Source: an uncultured beta proteobacterium
GTDB taxonomy: Bacteria; Pseudomonadota; Gammaproteobacteria; Burkholderiales; Burkholderiaceae
DNA: 64,000 nt
NCBI GenBank assembly: GCA_903889595.1
Contig: CAISYI010000089.1
Span: 1-64,000 of the forward strand
Direction of reading: 5' to 3'
This document shows positions 29,850 to 40,396 of the stretch, piece after piece. Position 1 is the first letter of the stretch; the number at the start of each line of letters is the position of its first letter. Below the pieces are notes generated by a model. The model was not told the origin of the DNA. It did no database searches and worked only from the letters and a program-made list of their open reading frames with translations. Both the position numbers and the translations under genes were made by a program.

Positions 29850-31094
29850 ATGATAATTCAAAAAAAATTTAACATTATTTTGGTGGTTTTCTTGTTGATG
29901 TTTTCCCTTGCTGGAATTTTTAATAATTCTTATGCCCAAGGGTCTGAAGATTTAAAACAGAAAAACTCGAGTGAGCCTTTGGAGGCTTCAATCAAATTAT
30001 CCCAATCCCAAATGTTGGATATGTTTCTAATTGAAGTCAGTTTAAGAAAAAATTTATCGCTACAGAAGTTAAGAGAGGCCTTTGTAGATGTAACACCCCA
30101 ATTGACCGCCAAACAATACATTACGCCACCAGTTGGTTCTCGCGCGAAGAAAAACTGGCTTAAATATCGACAAAATGCACTCGATCCGATTCGTATTGAG
30201 GCAGGTCAAAAATTTTGGTTAGCCAACCAAGAAGAATTAATTCGCATAGAAAATACTACCGGTGTGCCAGCTGCATTAATTGTTGGTATTTTAGGTATTG
30301 AAACTAACTATGGCAAAAATATGGGACGATTCCCAGTGCGAGATGTTCTGGTCACTCTTGCATTTGATTACCCAGACACCCCTAACAGAATTGCACGTTC
30401 CCAAATGTTTAACGAACAACTCTCTGACTTGATCACTTTTTGTAGTCCCACGGGTCTAATCGACAACCCTATTCAATTTAAAACGTGCTTAACGCAACCT
30501 AGTTCGTTTGCTGGTGCAATTGGTATGCCACAGTTTATGCCAACTAGCTTACTAAAATTTGCTAAGGATGGCGACAAAGATGGTTTAATTGATCTGAGAA
30601 ATAGTGCCTCTGATGCGATGGCAAGTATTGCCAATTTTCTCTTGCAGCATGGTTGGATGGTTAATCAACCGATTTTAATTCCGGTTAAAACAGGCACTGA
30701 AACTCTTGATACGATTCGCCGGATTGCAGACGGTGATCCCAATCCAAAATGGACTCTTTCTCAATTAAAAACGATGAAAATCATCGATAAGATACCCAGC
30801 TCTAATCAGGCTGAGGATTTAGCACTCATTGTTGACCTTCCCATCATCGACACAAAGGGCATTGAATCTGTTACATACTGGGTTGGCTTAAAGAACTTTG
30901 AAGTCATTACGCAATATAACCGTAGTTTTTTTTATGCAATGGCTGTGACTGAATTTGGTTATACCGTTGCAAGCAATTTAAATCCAGAGCAAAAAAATCC
31001 AGTCAATAGAGAGACACTTAATTCAGTTAAACAGGAAAAACCCCAGTCGACAAATAACGATCACCCCGGTCACAAACGACAAAAACGACAGTAG
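29850..31094 (+). CDS. mltB: Membrane-bound lytic murein transglycosylase B
   Basis: Periplasmic peptidoglycan lytic transglycosylase, family GH103. It has an N-terminal signal segment (about 6-29), catalytic Glu151 in GIETNYG, and the typical AIGMPQFMPTSLLKFAKDGDKDG loop (shortened here in quotation by its key residues Gly-Met-Pro-Gln-Phe). Length is 414 residues. No lipobox Cys follows the signal segment, so it may be soluble or processed rather than lipidated. Its last 68 bases overlap the 3' end of cysM on the other strand. Confidence 0.9.
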   Translation: MIIQKKFNIILVVFLLMFSLAGIFNNSYAQGSEDLKQKNSSEPLEASIKLSQSQMLDMFLIEVSLRKNLSLQKLREAFVDVTPQLTAKQYITPPVGSRAKKNWLKYRQNALDPIRIEAGQKFWLANQEELIRIENTTGVPAALIVGILGIETNYGKNMGRFPVRDVLVTLAFDYPDTPNRIARSQMFNEQLSDLITFCSPTGLIDNPIQFKTCLTQPSSFAGAIGMPQFMPTSLLKFAKDGDKDGLIDLRNSASDAMASIANFLLQHGWMVNQPILIPVKTGTETLDTIRRIADGDPNPKWTLSQLKTMKIIDKIPSSNQAEDLALIVDLPIIDTKGIESVTYWVGLKNFEVITQYNRSFFYAMAVTEFGYTVASNLNPEQKNPVNRETLNSVKQEKPQSTNNDHPGHKRQKRQ

Positions 31095-31974
31095 CATTCT
31101 CGATTCGTTCAGCGACCCGAAGAGCTGCTACCAAAGTTCCAGCAGCTGAAATCCCACAGAAAATACCTTCTTCTCTAGCTAATCTTCGACACATTTCTTC
31201 AGCTTCCATTTGATTGACACACTCCAAACTATCAACCCGGTTAGCCTCAAAAATTTTAGGTAAATAATCTGGTGCCCATTTCCGAATACCCGGAATCTGA
31301 GAACCCTCTGTCGGTTGTACACCAATAATTTGAATATGTGGATTTTGGGCTTTTAAAAATGTTGATACGCCAGTAATAGTCCCTGTGGTACCCATTGAAG
31401 AAACAAAGTGCGTAATCGTCCCCTTAGTATCTTCCCAAATTTCAGGACCAGTACCTTCGATATGAGCCAAAGGATTGTCACGATTGGAAAATTGATCTAA
31501 AACAATTCCGCGACCTTCTTTTTGTAACTGTTTAGCATAGTCACGCGCATATTCCATACCCCCAGAGGATGGCGTCAAAATCAATTCAGCACCATAAGCT
31601 GTCATACTTTGACGACGCTCTAAACTTTGATTATCTGGCATCACTAAGACCATTTTGTAGCCTAAAATCGCTGCAACCATTGCTAATGCGATTCCAGTAT
31701 TGCCACTAGTAGCTTCAATGAGCGTATCTCCTGGAGCTATATCACCCCTCTCTTGAGCCTTTTTAATCATCGATAAGGCAGGACGGTCTTTTACGGATCC
31801 AGCGGGATTGTTTCCCTCTAGCTTACCTAAAATAATATTGTTTCTGATTTGATTGCCCTCACCCGGAATTCTTTGAAGACGAATCAGAGGCGTTTTACCG
31901 ACAATCTCAGCAATCGTTGGGTAATAAATTGGATCATTATCTGCAGCACTACTTTGAGAATTCAATTCGGTCAT
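31027..31974 (-). CDS. cysM: Cysteine synthase B
   Basis: PLP-dependent enzyme that makes cysteine (or S-sulfocysteine) from O-acetylserine and sulfide or thiosulfate. The PLP lysine is Lys62 in AGSVKDRPAL; the cofactor phosphate loop is in the downstream Gly-rich GTTGTITG, and the substrate loop is TSGNTGIALA. At 315 residues the protein is near the CysM length. The longer N-terminus and the sequence of the C-terminal domain fit CysM better than CysK. Confidence 0.92.
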   Translation of the reverse strand: MTELNSQSSAADNDPIYYPTIAEIVGKTPLIRLQRIPGEGNQIRNNIILGKLEGNNPAGSVKDRPALSMIKKAQERGDIAPGDTLIEATSGNTGIALAMVAAILGYKMVLVMPDNQSLERRQSMTAYGAELILTPSSGGMEYARDYAKQLQKEGRGIVLDQFSNRDNPLAHIEGTGPEIWEDTKGTITHFVSSMGTTGTITGVSTFLKAQNPHIQIIGVQPTEGSQIPGIRKWAPDYLPKIFEANRVDSLECVNQMEAEEMCRRLAREEGIFCGISAAGTLVAALRVAERIENATVVFVVCDRGDRYLSTGVFPV

Positions 31975-32064
31975 GGCTTTAAGAACCTTCAGACATTTAG
32001 ATGAATCAATTTTAACCTTGATTTGAAATGATCTTATCCAAACGCCTGAATGGTTTAATTAAAT

Positions 32065-32463
32065 TTATTCTACTTTACGACTTCTACTGCGAATTTTCTT
32101 TTCAGAATTAGAAGTACCGGGTTCAGCTTCCTTAGTCACGCCAATTTGAGCCTCCTCAGTAAAGGTAATTCCAGCTTGACCCATCTTGTTCAAGGTTTTT
32201 TCACCTACCCCTTTGACTCGCTGCCTTAAGTCACTAGCACTTTGAAAATTACCGCCTTGCTGTCTTTCAGAAATAATTTTTTTTGCTTTACTAGCACCAA
32301 CCCCTTTAATGTTTTGTAATACTTCTTGGGAGACAGTATTAATGCTTTCAGCGAAAACCTGAGGCACTATTGCGATGGCTAAGGCCAAACCAATGCTAAT
32401 TAAAATGTTTTTAACACTTTGCTGACTATTAGCAATAAACAAATTTCGATTCGTAAATTTCAT
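32065..32463 (-). CDS. ComEA-like helix-hairpin-helix DNA-binding protein
   Basis: Exported protein of 132 residues. It has an N-terminal signal segment (about 17-40), a double helix-hairpin-helix (LQNIKGVGASKAKKII and LRQRVKGVGEKTLNKMG) and a charged, Lys/Arg-rich tail. ComEA proteins bind incoming DNA in the periplasm during natural transformation. The frame is open to 32478 but only from a TTG; the ATG at 32463 follows AGGAG by five bases and is chosen. A role in competence is likely but no other com gene is present here. Confidence 0.82.
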   Translation of the reverse strand: MKFTNRNLFIANSQQSVKNILISIGLALAIAIVPQVFAESINTVSQEVLQNIKGVGASKAKKIISERQQGGNFQSASDLRQRVKGVGEKTLNKMGQAGITFTEEAQIGVTKEAEPGTSNSEKKIRSRSRKVE

Positions 32464-32567
32464 AACTACTCCTATCAAAAATTCATAGCAACATTACTAT
32501 GAACTTGACCGAACGCTATAGGTAGTTATAGGTTGACGTATAGAAAAAATTTACTTACAAAATTTTT

Positions 32568-33599
32568 TTATTGAGTGGGAGTAGATAAAAAGTTAGCGTT
32601 TTTAAATAACCATTGGATATATTTAGTAACACCCTGTTCCACCGTATGGAAATTCTCTGAGTATCCGACAGACCTTAATAAATCAAGATTTGCCTGTGTA
32701 AAGGATTGGTATTTTCCTTTTAGATCTTCTGGAAAATCAATGTACTCAATTCTTTTTTCTGCCACTAAATCAGTTAGATTTTTTTCTTTGTATGATGCTC
32801 CCAAAAGCTGGTAATCCATTTGATTCACAACAGAGCGTGCCACATCATTGAAAGGTTGTGCCCGACCTGAACCTAAATTAAAGATCCCGGTGAGTTGGGG
32901 ATGATCCAAGAAAAATAAGTTAACCTTAACAACATCATCAATATAAACAAAATCTCTAGACTGTTCCCCTGCGTTATAGCCATCATAAGGGCCAAATAAC
33001 TTAACGGTTTTACCATTTTGAAATTGATTAAAGTGATGAAAGGCAACAGAGGCCATTCTACCTTTATGTGATTCTCTAGGCCCGTACACATTAAAATATC
33101 GAAAGCCAACTACTTGTGAGGTCAGTTTTTTTTCCGCGATACGTTGCCTTAGAATCTGATCAAATAAAAATTTCGAATAGCCGTAAACATTGAGCGGTTT
33201 CTCGTATTGACGATCTTCAATAAAAACATCTGAACCACCATAAGTAGCAGCTGATGACGCATAAAGTAAGGCGATTTTTTGCTCAGTACAGATATCGAGC
33301 AAATCCAATGTATACCGATAATTATTTTCCATCATATAGTGGCCGTCAGACTCCATTGTGTCCGAGCAGGCACCCTCATGAAAAATCGCTTGAACTTTAC
33401 CTAATGAGCCAGATTTCAATCGGTCCAAAAAATCATAACGATCAAAATAATCAGAGATTTCTAAATCGGCAATATTACGATATTTATAGGCTTGCGATAA
33501 ATCATCCACCGCAATAATGTCTTTTACACCCCGAGCGTTTAGCCCTGCGATGATATTTGAGCCTACAAAACCAGCTGCTCCCGTGACAATAATTCTCAC
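32568..33599 (-). CDS. hldD: ADP-L-glycero-D-manno-heptose 6-epimerase
   Basis: NADP-dependent epimerase that makes ADP-L-glycero-D-manno-heptose for the lipopolysaccharide inner core. An SDR-type nucleotide motif ([11 protein letters not shown]) starts the protein and [10 protein letters not shown] carries the catalytic Tyr and Lys. The GTG at 33599, after GAAGGAG, gives 343 residues (MRIIVTG...) and overlaps the rfaE stop as GTGA. Works with the heptose-7-phosphate kinase encoded just upstream. Confidence 0.94.
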   Translation of the reverse strand: MRIIVTGAAGFVGSNIIAGLNARGVKDIIAVDDLSQAYKYRNIADLEISDYFDRYDFLDRLKSGSLGKVQAIFHEGACSDTMESDGHYMMENNYRYTLDLLDICTEQKIALLYASSAATYGGSDVFIEDRQYEKPLNVYGYSKFLFDQILRQRIAEKKLTSQVVGFRYFNVYGPRESHKGRMASVAFHHFNQFQNGKTVKLFGPYDGYNAGEQSRDFVYIDDVVKVNLFFLDHPQLTGIFNLGSGRAQPFNDVARSVVNQMDYQLLGASYKEKNLTDLVAEKRIEYIDFPEDLKGKYQSFTQANLDLLRSVGYSENFHTVEQGVTKYIQWLFKNANFLSTPTQ

Positions 33600-34561
33600 A
33601 TTAACTCCTTCCATGAAACAGTTGCTGTTCCTAATTTACCAACGACTATTCCACCGGCACGATTTGCTAATGCCATCGCCATTTCCCAACTCCAACCTGC
33701 CGCCAAAGCAACTGCGAGCGTACTGATGACTGTATCCCCTGCACCAGATACATCAAATACTTCTCTTGCCTGAGCGGAAACATCAATAATACTATTCTCT
33801 CTAAAAAGGGTCATCCCTTCTTCCGATCGGGTCAATAGAATTGCTTCTAGACCTAAATCACTTCTTAAATTTTCAGCTTTTTGGGCGAGTTCAGACTCAG
33901 TTTGCCAACGGCCTATTACCTGTTTTAATTCACTTCGATTAGGCGTAATAACTGTAACGCCCGTATATTTCTGATAGTCACTGCCCTTTGGGTCAACTAA
34001 AATAATTTTACCTGCTGCTTTAGCAAGTTGAATCATTTGCGGAATATGTTTGAGAGCACCCTTACCATAATCAGAAAAAATGACCGCTTGAACGTTAGGT
34101 AGTAATTCCTCAAAAATGGCTAACTTTGAAAGTAATACATCATTCGCAGGATCTTCTTCAAAATCAAGACGAATAAGTTGTTGCTGACGAGCGACTACCC
34201 GCAACTTTACAATTGTTGGAACAGTTTCATCAATTTGTAAATGGCTCTGAATAGATTGCTCTGAAAGCATCTTCTCTACTTGACGCCCCGCCTCATCTTG
34301 TCCAATGAGTCCTAAAATTTCAATCTTAGCCCCTAAAGAAGCACCATTTCTTGCAACGTTCGCAGCCCCACCTAAGCGCTCTTCAATTTTTTTAATTTGA
34401 ACAATTGGTACAGGAGCCTCAGGTGAAATTCGATCCGTATCACCAAACCAATAGCGATCCAGCATAACATCGCCGACTACTAACAAACGCGTTTTCTGAA
34501 ACCCTTCGACTCCATCAGCATCAATGGCGACATTTTGTGTAATGAAATTCCTATTGCGCAT
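33596..34561 (-). CDS. rfaE1: D-glycero-beta-D-manno-heptose-7-phosphate kinase
   Basis: PfkB/ribokinase-family kinase that phosphorylates heptose 7-phosphate at C1 (HldE N-terminal activity). Substrate loop [21 protein letters not shown] (only key residues quoted: GGAANVARN) and the C-terminal catalytic DVSGAGDTV are present. The 321 residues contain only the kinase domain; the ADP-transferase domain (HldE C-terminal, RfaE2) is absent and must be a separate gene, as is usual in betaproteobacteria. It lies between ugd and hldD in the same leftward unit. Confidence 0.92.
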   Translation of the reverse strand: MRNRNFITQNVAIDADGVEGFQKTRLLVVGDVMLDRYWFGDTDRISPEAPVPIVQIKKIEERLGGAANVARNGASLGAKIEILGLIGQDEAGRQVEKMLSEQSIQSHLQIDETVPTIVKLRVVARQQQLIRLDFEEDPANDVLLSKLAIFEELLPNVQAVIFSDYGKGALKHIPQMIQLAKAAGKIILVDPKGSDYQKYTGVTVITPNRSELKQVIGRWQTESELAQKAENLRSDLGLEAILLTRSEEGMTLFRENSIIDVSAQAREVFDVSGAGDTVISTLAVALAAGWSWEMAMALANRAGGIVVGKLGTATVSWKELM

Positions 34562-34578
34562 CTTGTATCTTTATCTAG

Positions 34579-35943
34579 TTAGTTGTGACGACCGATACCC
34601 TGGTAATTAAAACCATGCTCTGATAAAACTGAGGGTTCAAATAAATTACGCCCATCAAAAATTATTGGCGTTTTCAATTGCTGCTTTAATAAATCAAAAT
34701 CTGGGCTTCTAAAGGCTTTCCACTCAGTCACAATAATTAAGGCATCTGCATCCGGTATCGCTAACATTGGTTTTTCTACCATTGTTATCCGATTTAATAA
34801 CTCTGGCTCATTCGCAAAATCAAGTCTTAATGCACGCATAGCTTCTTCACTGGCAACGGGATCATGCGCAACAATCATGGCACCTCTCCTTACTAACTCA
34901 CTAATAATGACTCGACTCGGTGCTTCACGCATATCATCTGTATTTGGTTTAAACGCTAAACCCCACATCGCAAAAGTTCTACCATTTAAATCTTCTCCAA
35001 ACTGTTTAATGATCTTATTTACTAAGATTCCTTTTTGGAGATTATTTACATCCTCTACCGCCCGCAAAATCCTCAAGTCTAGTTTATTCTCGTTTGCTGT
35101 GTTGGACAATGCTTGCACGTCCTTAGGAAAACAAGAACCACCATATCCAGTGCCCGCATATAAAAATCCATAACCAATTCTAGAATCAGATCCGATACCC
35201 TGACGAACTGCCTCAATATCTGCTCCAACGATATCCGCTAAATTTGCTAACTCGTTCATGAACGAAATCCGCGTAGCCAACATCGCATTAGCAGCATATT
35301 TTGTAAGTTCAGCACTTTTCACATCCATGTAATAAGTACGTTCATGGTGACGATTGAATGGAGCATATAATTTACGAACGAGTTCTTTTGCATACAAACC
35401 AGCTTCATCATTATCCGATCCAACAACAATACGATCGGGACGCATGAAATCTTCAACAGCAGCACCTTCTTTTAAAAACTCTGGATTAGAAATTACAGAG
35501 AAGTCTAGATCTACTAAACCCTTTACATCTAATTCTGAGCGAATTAGATGACTAACTCTTTGCGCTGTTCCAACAGGCACCGTAGATTTATCAATCACAA
35601 CTTTAAAACTTGTCATATATTTGGCAATATTTTTAGCAGCAGCCAAAACATATTTTAGATCTGCCGAGCCGTCTTCATCTGGAGGTGTACCAACTGCAAT
35701 GAACTGAACCTCACCATGTTCAACGCTAGCTTTGATATCGGTAGAAAATTGAATCCTGCCAGCTTCCACATTTCGAACGATCATCTCTTTTAAACCAGGT
35801 TCATAAATAGGAACTCCGCCACTATTTAAAATATCAATCTTCGCTTGATCTACATCCAAACAAAAAACATGATTACCCAATTCTGCTAAACAAGCTCCCG
35901 TTACCAACCCAACATAACCACTACCAATAATTGTGATGTTCAC
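34579..35943 (-). CDS. ugd: UDP-glucose 6-dehydrogenase
   Basis: NAD-dependent enzyme oxidising UDP-glucose to UDP-glucuronate for surface polysaccharides or lipid A modification. The N-terminal [10 protein letters not shown] binds NAD; the catalytic Cys stands in YGGSCFPKD near residue 262; [20 protein letters not shown] marks the C-terminal domain. Length is 454 residues. Encoded between lapB and rfaE, consistent with a cell-envelope cluster. Confidence 0.95.
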   Translation of the reverse strand: MNITIIGSGYVGLVTGACLAELGNHVFCLDVDQAKIDILNSGGVPIYEPGLKEMIVRNVEAGRIQFSTDIKASVEHGEVQFIAVGTPPDEDGSADLKYVLAAAKNIAKYMTSFKVVIDKSTVPVGTAQRVSHLIRSELDVKGLVDLDFSVISNPEFLKEGAAVEDFMRPDRIVVGSDNDEAGLYAKELVRKLYAPFNRHHERTYYMDVKSAELTKYAANAMLATRISFMNELANLADIVGADIEAVRQGIGSDSRIGYGFLYAGTGYGGSCFPKDVQALSNTANENKLDLRILRAVEDVNNLQKGILVNKIIKQFGEDLNGRTFAMWGLAFKPNTDDMREAPSRVIISELVRRGAMIVAHDPVASEEAMRALRLDFANEPELLNRITMVEKPMLAIPDADALIIVTEWKAFRSPDFDLLKQQLKTPIIFDGRNLFEPSVLSEHGFNYQGIGRHN

Positions 35944-36023
35944 TTCTGTCCTCTAAAAATGGTTCTTTTAATACACACTGATTAATTTTTTTCCCAAATG
36001 ACTATTAACTTAAAAGCAAATTA

Positions 36024-37226
36024 TCAATTTGAAAAACTCATTCCTTCACCGCGTTTTGGGGAGTATACATCCCAGTGATTACAGCCAGGACACTGCCAAT
36101 AAAAGCGTTTGGCTCTAAATCCACAGTTACTACAAGTATAGCGAACTAAGGTACTAGTTCTCAGCTTTAATAAATCAAGGGAAGCCTTAATATCTTGTTC
36201 AAGTATTTGATTATTTGCTTCTTTTGCTAATAACCATTGGGATTCAAGCCGTTTAGTCATGGCGACTAAACTCGGCGTTGTTAGCATAATGTCTGACATT
36301 AATTGCTCAGCAACTTCAGTACCCTCAATTTTCAAACAATTTCGATAAACAATATCTAATAGTTCGCCGCCAGCTTGCTCTGATAATTGATCTTTTAAAT
36401 GCTGTAAGCCAATTTTTTCTTGACCAATTTCTGCATGGGCAGTCATCCATTTATCAGCAATTAAATGCATATATGAGGCATGATTTTTTTCGATTTCTGT
36501 CCACACCAAAATAGCTTCCTTGGGTCGACCGGCCAACATCTTCAACTCGCCTTTAAGAGTGATTGCTCGAATATGGTTTTCCACTGTACTTAAAGATTGT
36601 TGAACTGACTCTTCTGCATTATTGAAATCTTTTCTACGAATTGACTCCAGAGCTAGCTCACAGTAAAAATGAGCAATTTGATTTTGATAATTTTTACCTT
36701 CAATTGCCTGTAGTTCGTTAGCTGCAATAACTGCTTTTCGCCAGTCTTTCTCAATTTGGTACATTTCAAGCAGAGCAATTTTAGCGGGAATGTTGTAACC
36801 TCCATCGCTCACTTGATTCAAACTTGCCTCAGCACGGTCAAGCATACCGGCTCTCAAAAAGTCACGACCAAGTTCATAGGCCGCATGATTACGATCACGC
36901 ACTTTTAAATCACCACGCCCAACCAAATGTTGATGGATTCTGATTGCCCTTTCGGTTTCACCTCTTCTACGAAATAAACTACCTAAAGCAAAATGTAATT
37001 CTGTCGTTTCCGGATCAAGCTTAACCACCTCAACTAAAGCATCAATCGCTTTATCGGGTTGCTCATTTAATAATAAATTGAGACCTTTGAAGGTGGATTT
37101 TTGTTTCTTAATTTGCTCTTCGTTATCAACCTCGTCTTGGAGGCGACGTTCCCAATTGGATGCAAGCCATCCTACTCCAAATAGAATCGGCAGGATTACG
37201 AGCCAATAATTGGCAACTGAAATCAT
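36024..37226 (-). CDS. lapB: Lipopolysaccharide assembly protein LapB (YciM)
   Basis: Inner-membrane TPR protein that, with FtsH, controls LpxC turnover and thus lipopolysaccharide synthesis. It has an N-terminal membrane anchor (about 5-22), tandem TPR repeats through the middle, and a C-terminal rubredoxin-like metal site (CSNCGF...CPGCNHWD). Length is 400 residues. Its start overlaps the lapA stop by four bases, matching the lapA-lapB pair of other proteobacteria. Confidence 0.93.
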   Translation of the reverse strand: MISVANYWLVILPILFGVGWLASNWERRLQDEVDNEEQIKKQKSTFKGLNLLLNEQPDKAIDALVEVVKLDPETTELHFALGSLFRRRGETERAIRIHQHLVGRGDLKVRDRNHAAYELGRDFLRAGMLDRAEASLNQVSDGGYNIPAKIALLEMYQIEKDWRKAVIAANELQAIEGKNYQNQIAHFYCELALESIRRKDFNNAEESVQQSLSTVENHIRAITLKGELKMLAGRPKEAILVWTEIEKNHASYMHLIADKWMTAHAEIGQEKIGLQHLKDQLSEQAGGELLDIVYRNCLKIEGTEVAEQLMSDIMLTTPSLVAMTKRLESQWLLAKEANNQILEQDIKASLDLLKLRTSTLVRYTCSNCGFRAKRFYWQCPGCNHWDVYSPKRGEGMSFSN

Positions 37227-37456
37227 TTAGACCTCTTCCCATTTAATCGATAAAATGCAAGCCCAGCTAAGATCATACCCATTAAAAATGCACCTAAAAT
37301 AATAAACATTAAAGGGATTTTGACGGATTGGTTTACAAACCAATAAAAACTAACTTCTTGAGAATTCAATAAAGCCAAAAGGAAGAAGAATGCAAAGAAC
37401 AGCCATCTACTTCCAATAACTAATTTTTTCCAAAAGAATTTAATGAATACGGTCAT
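37223..37456 (-). CDS. lapA: Lipopolysaccharide assembly protein LapA-like
   Basis: Small inner-membrane protein of 77 residues with two hydrophobic segments (about 16-35 and 45-66), the DUF1049 layout of LapA. The sequence [19 protein letters not shown] followed by a second helix with [11 protein letters not shown] is typical. It overlaps ihfB upstream and lapB downstream by four bases each (ATGA), so the three are translationally coupled. Confidence 0.9.
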   Translation of the reverse strand: MTVFIKFFWKKLVIGSRWLFFAFFFLLALLNSQEVSFYWFVNQSVKIPLMFIILGAFLMGMILAGLAFYRLNGKRSK

Positions 37457-37821
37457 TCACTTGAAGTGGATGGGACAGTGGAAACGGCAGCCTTGTAATC
37501 TACCCTCTCACGAAGTTCTTTACCTGGCTTGAAATGAGGTATCTTTTTCTCTGGGATCATCACTTGTGCCCCAGATTTTGGATTACGGCCAATCCTAGAC
37601 GGTCGATGGTGCAAAACAAAACTACCGACGCCACGAAGTTCAATTCGCTTACCCTCAACAAGGGCATTGGTCAAAGCATCGAGTAAGGTTTTTACAACCA
37701 ACTCTACGTCTTTTGGTAATAATTGTGGAAATTTTGATGCTAATAATTCAATCAGCTCTGATCTAGTTATTGAGCTATCTAGGGTAACTTCTTCAGTATA
37801 AGTTTTATTTTGATTAGTCAT
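37453..37821 (-). CDS. ihfB: Integration host factor, beta subunit
   Basis: DNA-bending protein of the HU/IHF family. The conserved core begins at about residue 18 ([16 protein letters not shown]) and contains [17 protein letters not shown] and [16 protein letters not shown], with the DNA-intercalating Pro in RNPKSG. At 122 residues it is longer than the usual 94-100: there is an acidic N-terminal extension of about 17 residues and a Ser/Thr-rich C-terminal tail. Encoded directly after rpsA, as in most proteobacteria. Confidence 0.93.
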   Translation of the reverse strand: MTNQNKTYTEEVTLDSSITRSELIELLASKFPQLLPKDVELVVKTLLDALTNALVEGKRIELRGVGSFVLHHRPSRIGRNPKSGAQVMIPEKKIPHFKPGKELRERVDYKAAVSTVPSTSSE

Positions 37822-37881
37822 AGTTCCTATCTCCCAAATAATGAAAGTGATGCTACTGGTCGCCCAGTAGCATCTACATTA

Positions 37882-39555
37882 TCAGCCTTGATTATCTAAC
37901 TTAGCCTTTAATAAAGCTCCAAGGTTAGTCGTACCAGCGCTTGAATCATTTTGCAACTTGCTCATCGCTTTTTGTTGATCAGCATTATCTTTCGCTTTAA
38001 TCGAAAGATTGATACTACGTGATTTACGATCCACGTTAATAATCATTGCAGAAATGCTTTCGCCTTCTTTTAACAAGTTACGCGCATCTTCAACACGTTC
38101 TGTTGAAATTTCTGAGGCACGTAAATATGCTTCTACTTCGTCAGCTAAATGTACAACAGCACCTTTGGCATCAACTGTTTTAATGGTACCAGTTACTAAA
38201 GCACCCTTATCATTTGCAGAAGTATAGTTTGTAAATGGATCACCAGAAATCTGCTTAATACCTAAAGAAATACGCTCTTTCTCGACATCAATTGCAAGAA
38301 CAACGGTGTCAATTTCATCACCCTTCTTGAATTTTTTAACAGCTTCTTCGCCAGTTTCTTGCCATGAAATATCAGACAAGTGAACTAAACCATCAATGCC
38401 GCCATCTAATCCAATGAATACGCCAAAATCTGTAATTGATTTAATTGCGCCAGAAATCTTGTCACCTTTATTATGGTTACGTGAGAACTCTTCCCATGGA
38501 TTTGTTTTACATTGCTTCATACCTAAGCTAATACGACGCTTATCTTCATCAATGTCTAACACCATTACTTCTACATCTAAACCTAATTGAACCGCTTTTC
38601 CTGGTGCAATATTTTTGTTAGTCCAATCCATTTCAGAAACGTGTACTAAACCTTCAATACCAGTTTCAATTTCAACGAATGCACCGTAATCAGTAAGGTT
38701 AGTTACTTTACCGAACAAACGTGTGCTTGGTGGGTAACGTCTTGCAATACCAACCCATGGATCATCGCCTAATTGCTTGATACCGAGTGAAACACGGTTT
38801 TTGTCTTGATCGTAACGTAAGATTTTTGCAGTAACTTCTTGACCTACTGTTAATACTTCACTTGGGTGACGTACTCTTCTCCAGGCCAAATCGGTAATAT
38901 GGAGCAATCCATCAATACCACCTAAATCAACGAATGCACCGTAGTCAGTAATATTTTTAATAATACCTTGAACAACTGTACCTTCTTTGAGGTTGTCCAT
39001 TAACTTGAGACGCTCTTCACCTTGACTTGCTTCTACTACAGCACGACGTGATAGAACAACGTTATTTCTCTTACGGTCTAATTTAATGACCTTGAACTCC
39101 ATTGTTTTACCTTCAAATGGAGAAGTATCTTTAACTGGTCTTGTATCAAGTAATGATCCTGGTAAGAAAGCGCGGATACCGTTAACCATTACAGTTAAAC
39201 CACCTTTTACTTTACCAGTTACTGCACCAGTGACAATCTCACCTTGCTCGAGAGCTTTTTCTAAATTCATCCAAGAAGCGAGGCGTTTTGCTTTGTCACG
39301 GGATAAAATTGTATCTCCATAACCATTTTCTAAGGCATCGATCGCAACAGAAACGAAATCGCCTGGTTGCACATCAAGTTCACCTTGATCATTATGGAAT
39401 TCTTCAACAGGAATAAAGGCTTCAGACTTTAATCCAGCGTTTACAACAACGAAATTATGGTCAATTCTGACAACTTCGGCAGAAATAACTTGCCCAGTTT
39501 TCATATTTGAACGGGCTAATGATTCTTCAAATAGGGCTGCAAATGATTCAGACAT
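37882..39555 (-). CDS. rpsA: Small subunit ribosomal protein bS1
   Basis: Ribosomal protein S1, needed for translation of structured mRNAs. Six S1 RNA-binding repeats can be followed through 557 residues, for example [28 protein letters not shown] and [13 protein letters not shown], each ending in an SLGIKQ-type strand. Length matches E. coli S1 (557). It lies between cmk and ihfB in the conserved order. The leader contains two hairpins, described separately, that could serve autoregulation. Confidence 0.97.
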   Translation of the reverse strand: MSESFAALFEESLARSNMKTGQVISAEVVRIDHNFVVVNAGLKSEAFIPVEEFHNDQGELDVQPGDFVSVAIDALENGYGDTILSRDKAKRLASWMNLEKALEQGEIVTGAVTGKVKGGLTVMVNGIRAFLPGSLLDTRPVKDTSPFEGKTMEFKVIKLDRKRNNVVLSRRAVVEASQGEERLKLMDNLKEGTVVQGIIKNITDYGAFVDLGGIDGLLHITDLAWRRVRHPSEVLTVGQEVTAKILRYDQDKNRVSLGIKQLGDDPWVGIARRYPPSTRLFGKVTNLTDYGAFVEIETGIEGLVHVSEMDWTNKNIAPGKAVQLGLDVEVMVLDIDEDKRRISLGMKQCKTNPWEEFSRNHNKGDKISGAIKSITDFGVFIGLDGGIDGLVHLSDISWQETGEEAVKKFKKGDEIDTVVLAIDVEKERISLGIKQISGDPFTNYTSANDKGALVTGTIKTVDAKGAVVHLADEVEAYLRASEISTERVEDARNLLKEGESISAMIINVDRKSRSINLSIKAKDNADQQKAMSKLQNDSSAGTTNLGALLKAKLDNQG

Positions 39556-39571
39556 GGTTTTTACTCATCTA

Positions 39572-39605
39572 GTTGGCAGTGCCAACGGGGTTAGGTTTAT
39601 AAACC
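39572..39605 (-). promoter_or_regulatory. Paired inverted repeats in the rpsA leader
   Basis: Two perfect inverted repeats stand close together just upstream of rpsA: GGTTTATAAACC (39594-39605) and GTTGGC-N3-GCCAAC (39572-39586). On the transcript the second ends 16 bases before the start codon. S1 autoregulates its own mRNA through leader hairpins in enterobacteria; the same role here is inference from position. Confidence 0.5.
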
Positions 39606-39694
39606 CTGATTGAGACGCTTTAATGAACCTTTCTATTTAAAAAAAGGCGCGCCGGGATTCAATAAGGGGCTACTCTTTACTACAAATTACAACT

Positions 39695-40378
39695 TCAAAT
39701 ACCAACTTCTTTACTTACTTTTTGGTACCAAAAGATTACTTTTTGTACCGCTTTTTCAACATCCATCTCACTAGTATCTAGTAGATGGGCATCCATTGCT
39801 TGAAGTAGTGGAGCATCTTTACGCTGAGTGTCGCGTTCATCACGAGCCAATAAGTCACTTAATAGAATGTCAATATTAGCAGATATTCCTTTGTTTTTCA
39901 ATTGTTTAAACCGTCTTTCTGCACGAATTTTGGCAGAAGCGGTTAAAAACACCTTTAAAACAGCATTTGGGAAGATCACTGTTGCCATATCTCTTCCATC
40001 AGCAACTAGGCCCGGAGCCCTTAAAAAACTCTTTTGCAAAGATAGTAAAGCAAGTCGAACCTCTGGCACAGCACCCACTGCTGAGGCACGCAAACCCATC
40101 TCTTCAGTTCGGATTAACTCTGTAATGTCCTGATTATCGAGATAGATATTATTTTCTTTAAACTCAATACGTAGTGACTTCGTCATTTCTGCAAGAGCTA
40201 AACCCTGATCTAAAGCTATTTTATTTTGTAAGCTAGCAAGACCCACAATACGGTACAAAGCACCACTATCTAAGTAATGAAAACCCAGATGATTTGCTAC
40301 TAATTGAGCAACGGTCCCCTTGCCTGATGCAGTGGGACCATCAATAGCGATGACAGGAAAAGTAGGATTAGAAACCAT
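39695..40378 (-). CDS. cmk: Cytidylate kinase
   Basis: Phosphorylates CMP and dCMP to diphosphates. The P-loop is IAIDGPTASGKGT, and DGRDMATVIFP and RDERDTQR are family motifs. The frame continues upstream to a TTG at 40396, next to the aroA stop, but ATG at 40378 (MVSNPTFP) with AGGGA upstream gives 227 residues and is preferred. Encoded between aroA and rpsA, the usual order. Confidence 0.94.
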   Translation of the reverse strand: MVSNPTFPVIAIDGPTASGKGTVAQLVANHLGFHYLDSGALYRIVGLASLQNKIALDQGLALAEMTKSLRIEFKENNIYLDNQDITELIRTEEMGLRASAVGAVPEVRLALLSLQKSFLRAPGLVADGRDMATVIFPNAVLKVFLTASAKIRAERRFKQLKNKGISANIDILLSDLLARDERDTQRKDAPLLQAMDAHLLDTSEMDVEKAVQKVIFWYQKVSKEVGI

Positions 40379-40396
40379 GAAAGATAATCCCTGCAA

